A program made the translations under genes and the position numbers. This document shows, in pieces, positions 9,019 through 11,980 of a stretch of 11,980 bases of DNA; positions within the stretch are counted from its first letter, which is position 1; every line of letters starts with the position of its first letter. The notes under the pieces are model-generated. The model saw nothing but the letters and a program-made list of their open reading frames with translations, was not told the DNA's origin and ran no database searches. Location: positions 1 through 11,980 of the forward strand of contig JALUYN010000373.1 of NCBI GenBank assembly GCA_027012915.1. Reading direction: 5' to 3'. This DNA is from Cellvibrionaceae bacterium. GTDB taxonomy: Bacteria > Pseudomonadota > Gammaproteobacteria > Pseudomonadales > Cellvibrionaceae.

Positions 9019-11106
9019 TTATTTGTTGGCTTTACGCTCTTTGGCTTCCTCAATTACCTTGTCTGCAACCTGTTGCGGGCATGGTAGGTAGTGGCTGAAC
9101 TCCATGGAGAACTGGCCACGACCGGAGGTAATGGTACGCAGGTGGCCAATGTAGCCAAACATTTCGGACAGAGGTACGTCTGCCTTGATGCGAACACCAG
9201 TGGTGCCTGGCTCTTGGTCTTTGATCATGCCGCGACGACGGTTCAGGTCGCCAATTACGTCACCAACGTTATCTTCAGGGCTGAATACGTCAACTTTCAT
9301 GATTGGCTCGATCAGCTGAGGGCCAGCTTTAGGCATGGACTGGCGGTAAGCACCTTTAGCGGCGATTTCAAACGCTACCGCAGAGGAGTCAACTGCGTGG
9401 TAGGCACCGTCGAACAGCTCAACGTGTACGTCCAGCATTGGGAAGCCTGCCAGTGGGCCTTCTTCCATCATGCCTTTGAAGCCCTTCTCAATCGCTGGGA
9501 AGAATTCCTTAGGTACGTTACCACCTACAACAGTGGACTCGAAGGTGAAGCCTTCGCCTGGCTCGTTAGGGCGGATGCGGTAGTCAATCTTACCGAACTG
9601 GCCTGAACCGCCGGACTGCTTCTTGTGGGTGTAGCTGTCTTCCAGAGGTGCGGTAATGGTTTCGCGGTACGCAACCTGAGGTTGGCCCACTTCCAGTTCA
9701 ACGCCGTAGGTACGCTTCAGGATGTCTACTTTAATATCCAGGTGCAGCTCGCCCATGCCTTTGAGGATGGTTTCACCGGAATCTTCGTCAGTTTCAACAA
9801 CGAAAGAAGGATCTTCTGCAACCATCTTGCCGATAGCAACGCCCATCTTCTCGGTGGAGCCCTTGTCTTTTGGAGAAACAGCAATGGAGATTACTGGCTC
9901 AGGGAAGATCATTGGTTCCAGAGTGCAAGGGTTGGATGGATCACACAGGGTGTGGCCTGTCTGAACGTTCTTCATACCTACTACAGCAAGAATGTCGCCA
10001 GCTTGCGCGCTGCTCAGCTCGGTGCGCTCGTCGGCGTGCATCTCTACCATGCGGCCGATACGTTCGGTTTTGCCGGTGTAGGAGTTGAGGATGGTGTCAC
10101 CCTTGTTCAATACGCCGGAGTAGATGCGAATAAAGGTCAAGGCACCGAAGCGGTCATCCATGATCTTAAACGCCAGGGCGCGGAAAGGCTCGTCTACAGA
10201 AACGGTGGCAACTTCGCCGGTAGGCTCGCCGGTTTCTTCGTCGGTCAGAGGCTGTGCGTCAACTTCGGTTGGGCTTGGCAGGTAGTCAACAACGGCGTCC
10301 AGAACCAGCTGGATACCTTTGTTTTTAAAGGCTGAGCCGCAGTAAGTTGGGAAGAACGCCAGTTCACGAGTACCTTTGCGGATGCACTCCTTGATCTGTT
10401 CAATGGATGGCTCTTCGCCTTCCATGTAGGCTTCCATCAGGTCGTCGTCCATCTCAACGGCGGTTTCGATCAGCTCCTCGCGGTAGGCCGCGGCGTCGTC
10501 AACCATGTCGGCTGGGATGTCGGCTACTTCGTAGTTCTCTGGCAGGCCGGAGTCGTCCCAGATGTAAGCTTTCTGACTCAGTACATCTACAACGCCGGTG
10601 AAGTCATCTTCGATGCCGATCGGCAGGGTCATCACCAGTGGGTTAGCACCCAGTACTTTCTTAACCTGGTCAACAACACGGTAGAAGTCAGCACCCATAC
10701 GGTCAAGCTTGTTAACGAAAATCAGACGAGCTACTTCAGACTCAGTAGCGTAGCGCCAGTTGGTCTCGGACTGGGGCTCAACGCCACCGGAACCGCAGAA
10801 TACGCCAATGCCGCCATCGAGAACCTTCAGGGAGCGGTATACTTCAACGGTGAAGTCAACGTGCCCTGGGGTGTCGATGATGTTCATGCGGTGGTCGTTC
10901 CAGAAGCAGGTAGTAGCTGCTGACTGAATGGTGATGCCGCGCTCGGCTTCCTGTTCCATGAAGTCGGTGGTGGATTCACCGTCGTGTACTTCACCGGTTT
11001 TATGGATTTTACCGGTGAGCTTCAGAATACGCTCAGTTGTAGTGGTTTTGCCGGCATCAACGTGAGCGAAGATACCGATATTTCTGTACTTAGATAAGTC
11101 GGTCAT
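9019..11106 (-). CDS. fusA2: Elongation factor G 2 (second EF-G paralogue)
   Basis: This second full-length translational GTPase has 695 residues from the ATG at 11106 ([19 protein letters not shown]). A TTG 21 bases upstream is in frame but gives a non-conserved extension; a GAGAA motif just before the ATG supports the shorter form. Motifs present are AHVDAGKT (14-21), DTPGH (78-82), NKLD (132-135), CGSAFKNKG and the domain IV tip GAYHAVDSS, which keeps the histidine needed for translocation. Signature differences from the str-operon copy include [19 protein letters not shown] in switch I and [18 protein letters not shown]. These match the EF-G 2 I recall from Vibrio and Shewanella better than the P. 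aeruginosa FusA2. All five domains are intact, so it should be catalytically competent; any split between translocation, recycling or stress roles is unknown. Leucine codons are almost all CTG, a high-expression sign. It is transcribed against both flanking ribosomal operons. Confidence 0.95.
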   Translation of the reverse strand: MTDLSKYRNIGIFAHVDAGKTTTTERILKLTGKIHKTGEVHDGESTTDFMEQEAERGITIQSAATTCFWNDHRMNIIDTPGHVDFTVEVYRSLKVLDGGIGVFCGSGGVEPQSETNWRYATESEVARLIFVNKLDRMGADFYRVVDQVKKVLGANPLVMTLPIGIEDDFTGVVDVLSQKAYIWDDSGLPENYEVADIPADMVDDAAAYREELIETAVEMDDDLMEAYMEGEEPSIEQIKECIRKGTRELAFFPTYCGSAFKNKGIQLVLDAVVDYLPSPTEVDAQPLTDEETGEPTGEVATVSVDEPFRALAFKIMDDRFGALTFIRIYSGVLNKGDTILNSYTGKTERIGRMVEMHADERTELSSAQAGDILAVVGMKNVQTGHTLCDPSNPCTLEPMIFPEPVISIAVSPKDKGSTEKMGVAIGKMVAEDPSFVVETDEDSGETILKGMGELHLDIKVDILKRTYGVELEVGQPQVAYRETITAPLEDSYTHKKQSGGSGQFGKIDYRIRPNEPGEGFTFESTVVGGNVPKEFFPAIEKGFKGMMEEGPLAGFPMLDVHVELFDGAYHAVDSSAVAFEIAAKGAYRQSMPKAGPQLIEPIMKVDVFSPEDNVGDVIGDLNRRRGMIKDQEPGTTGVRIKADVPLSEMFGYIGHLRTITSGRGQFSMEFSHYLPCPQQVADKVIEEAKERKANK

Positions 11107-11154
11107 GGGTTTATTCTCGATAAACAAAAGATCAAGGGTGGAAAAACGGGCCGC

Positions 11155-11183
11155 AGTATACAGATTTTTTGCACAAAAAATAA
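11155..11183 (-). promoter_or_regulatory. Possible fusA2 promoter
   Basis: On the minus strand a good -10 hexamer TATACT (complement of 11155-11160) is followed by a GC-rich discriminator GCGGCCCG. The -35 at 17-bp spacing is only TTATTT (complement of 11178-11183), which is poor. The placement, about 40 bases before the start codon, is sensible. The rest of 11184-11300 is AT-rich sequence between divergent genes with no further feature I can support. Confidence 0.4.
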
Positions 11184-11304
11184 CAGATATATGTGGTTTT
11201 ACAGTGGTCGACGGGTATTCGTTCTTCTTTATATATCTAATTCTTATTTTTGGGGCTGTTTTTAGGGTTTAAATGATCGGTTGTGCTTTTGCTTTGGTTT
11301 GGGG

Positions 11305-11737
<433 letters not shown>

Positions 11738-11804
11738 TCCAGGTTTGATTTGAAAGGTTGAATTAGTAAGAAACATTTCAAGTTTAAATACAATTTGTGC
11801 CGAT

Positions 11805-11823
11805 ACCCGAGAGTTTCTCGGGT
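11805..11823 (+). other. Perfect hairpin in the rpsJ-rplC spacer
   Basis: ACCCGAGA (11805-11812), loop GTT and TCTCGGGT (11816-11823) form an 8-bp perfect stem followed by the weak T-rich TTGTGT. It could be an attenuator, a pause hairpin or a processing site. It sits directly before the rRNA-like segment and probably belongs to the same regulatory element. Confidence 0.7.
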
Positions 11824-11829
11824 TTGTGT

Positions 11830-11874
11830 AACGCTCTGAAATGGGCGGCCATAGCGGGTAAAAGCCCCGTACAC
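11830..11874 (+). promoter_or_regulatory. 23S rRNA domain I mimic upstream of rplC, candidate L4 (or L24) autoregulatory site
   Basis: This stretch matches, by eye and from memory, a piece of bacterial 23S rRNA domain I (around nucleotides 290-345 in E. coli numbering). Shared blocks with the Pseudomonas 23S sequence are AACGCTCTG (11830-11838) and GCGGCCATAG (11845-11854). Shared with E. coli 23S is GGGT-x-A-x-AGCCCCGTACAC (11856-11874), where only the two x positions differ. The paired elements are also kept: CGCT/GGCG (11832-11835 with 11844-11847) and GGGT-AAAA-GCCC (11856-11867). This rRNA region binds L4 and L24, and L4 is the known regulator of the E. coli S10 operon, with rRNA mimicry proposed there. 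The segment ends two bases before the rplC Shine-Dalgarno GAGAGG (11876-11881), so ligand binding could block rplC initiation. Similarity is seen; the regulatory role and the identity of the ligand are inferred. Confidence 0.72.
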
Positions 11875-11890
11875 TGAGAGGTTAGTTAAG

Positions 11891-11980
11891 ATGACTATAG
11901 GTATTGTCGGTCGCAAAAGCGGCATGACACGCATTTTTACTGAAGAGGGTGCTTCCCTTCCTGTATCTGTGATTGAGGTG
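11891..11980 (+). CDS. rplC: 50S ribosomal protein L3 (N-terminal 30 residues, 3' end outside window)
   Basis: L3 is an early-assembly 23S-binding protein of the large subunit. The ATG at 11891 opens [20 protein letters not shown], matching the conserved L3 N-terminus (E. coli [19 protein letters not shown]). GAGAGG at 11876-11881 supplies the ribosome-binding site. The frame remains open at the window edge. In the standard S10 operon rplD (L4) follows, which matters for the candidate autoregulatory site immediately upstream. Confidence 0.97.
   Translation, partial: MTIGIVGRKSGMTRIFTEEGASLPVSVIEV

Noticed and set aside
9625..10335. A 236-codon open frame on the plus strand inside fusA2
   Set aside because: Antisense shadow of a highly codon-biased gene, with no convincing ribosome-binding site and no family resemblance. 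The similar antisense frames in tuf (8085-8636) and fusA (6298-7150) are rejected for the same reason.
11107..11127. Upstream TTG start for fusA2 adding seven residues
   Set aside because: The ATG at 11106 gives the family N-terminus [11 protein letters not shown] and has a better-placed GAGAA motif.
11758..11794. Possible internal promoter for rplC (TTGAAT and TACAAT)
   Set aside because: The spacing is about 25 bp and there is no extended -10; the AT-richness alone does not support a call.
11845..11874. First impression of a 5S rRNA fragment (GGCGGCCATAGCGG, CCCGTAC)
   Set aside because: The longer match, including AACGCTCTG upstream and AGCCCCGTACAC downstream in order, fits 23S rRNA domain I. 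The 5S resemblance is limited to short pieces.

Overview
The window is a chromosomal housekeeping segment from a gammaproteobacterium: the 3' half of rpoC, the complete str operon (rpsL, rpsG, fusA, tuf) and the start of the S10 operon (rpsJ, beginning of rplC). The protein sequences fit a marine Cellvibrionales-type lineage (Saccharophagus/Teredinibacter/Microbulbifer relatives). The evidence is a 407-residue EF-Tu with a roughly 10-residue insertion after the NKxD motif and a second EF-G of the Vibrio/Shewanella EF-G2 type. The placement is inferred from remembered family sequences, not from a search.

Layout. Positions 1-2149 (+) hold the rpoC C-terminal half, closed by a bidirectional terminator at 2171-2199. 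Positions 2223-4096 (-) hold a two-gene unit absent from the usual rpoC-rpsL junction: a secreted M14 zinc peptidase followed by a YkuD L,D-transpeptidase/carboxypeptidase-fold protein with a C-terminal NTF2-like domain. Together these resemble the Csd4/Csd6 (Pgp1/Pgp2) peptidoglycan-trimming enzymes of Helicobacter and Campylobacter. Positions 4190-8907 (+) hold the str operon, with a near-consensus promoter, structured spacers at rpsL-rpsG and rpsG-fusA, and a UUCG-loop terminator after tuf. Positions 8965-11106 (-) hold fusA2, inserted in reverse orientation between tuf and rpsJ. Positions 11305-11980 (+) hold the S10 operon promoter, leader, rpsJ, a long structured spacer and the first 30 codons of rplC.

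The most interesting signal is the 153-bp rpsJ-rplC spacer. Just upstream of the rplC ribosome-binding site, about 45 nt (11830-11874) closely match a piece of 23S rRNA domain I, the region that binds ribosomal proteins L4 and L24. It is preceded by a perfect 8-bp hairpin. This looks like an rRNA-mimicking autoregulatory element, placed inside the operon rather than in the leader ahead of rpsJ as in E. coli.

Functionally, rpsL-rpsG-fusA-tuf and rpsJ-rplC supply the translation machinery, and rpoC supplies the RNA polymerase beta' subunit. The two inserted units (cell-wall pair and fusA2) run against the flow of the ribosomal operons and have their own terminators. fusA2 has visibly stronger codon bias than the str-operon fusA, which raises the question of which EF-G is the main one.
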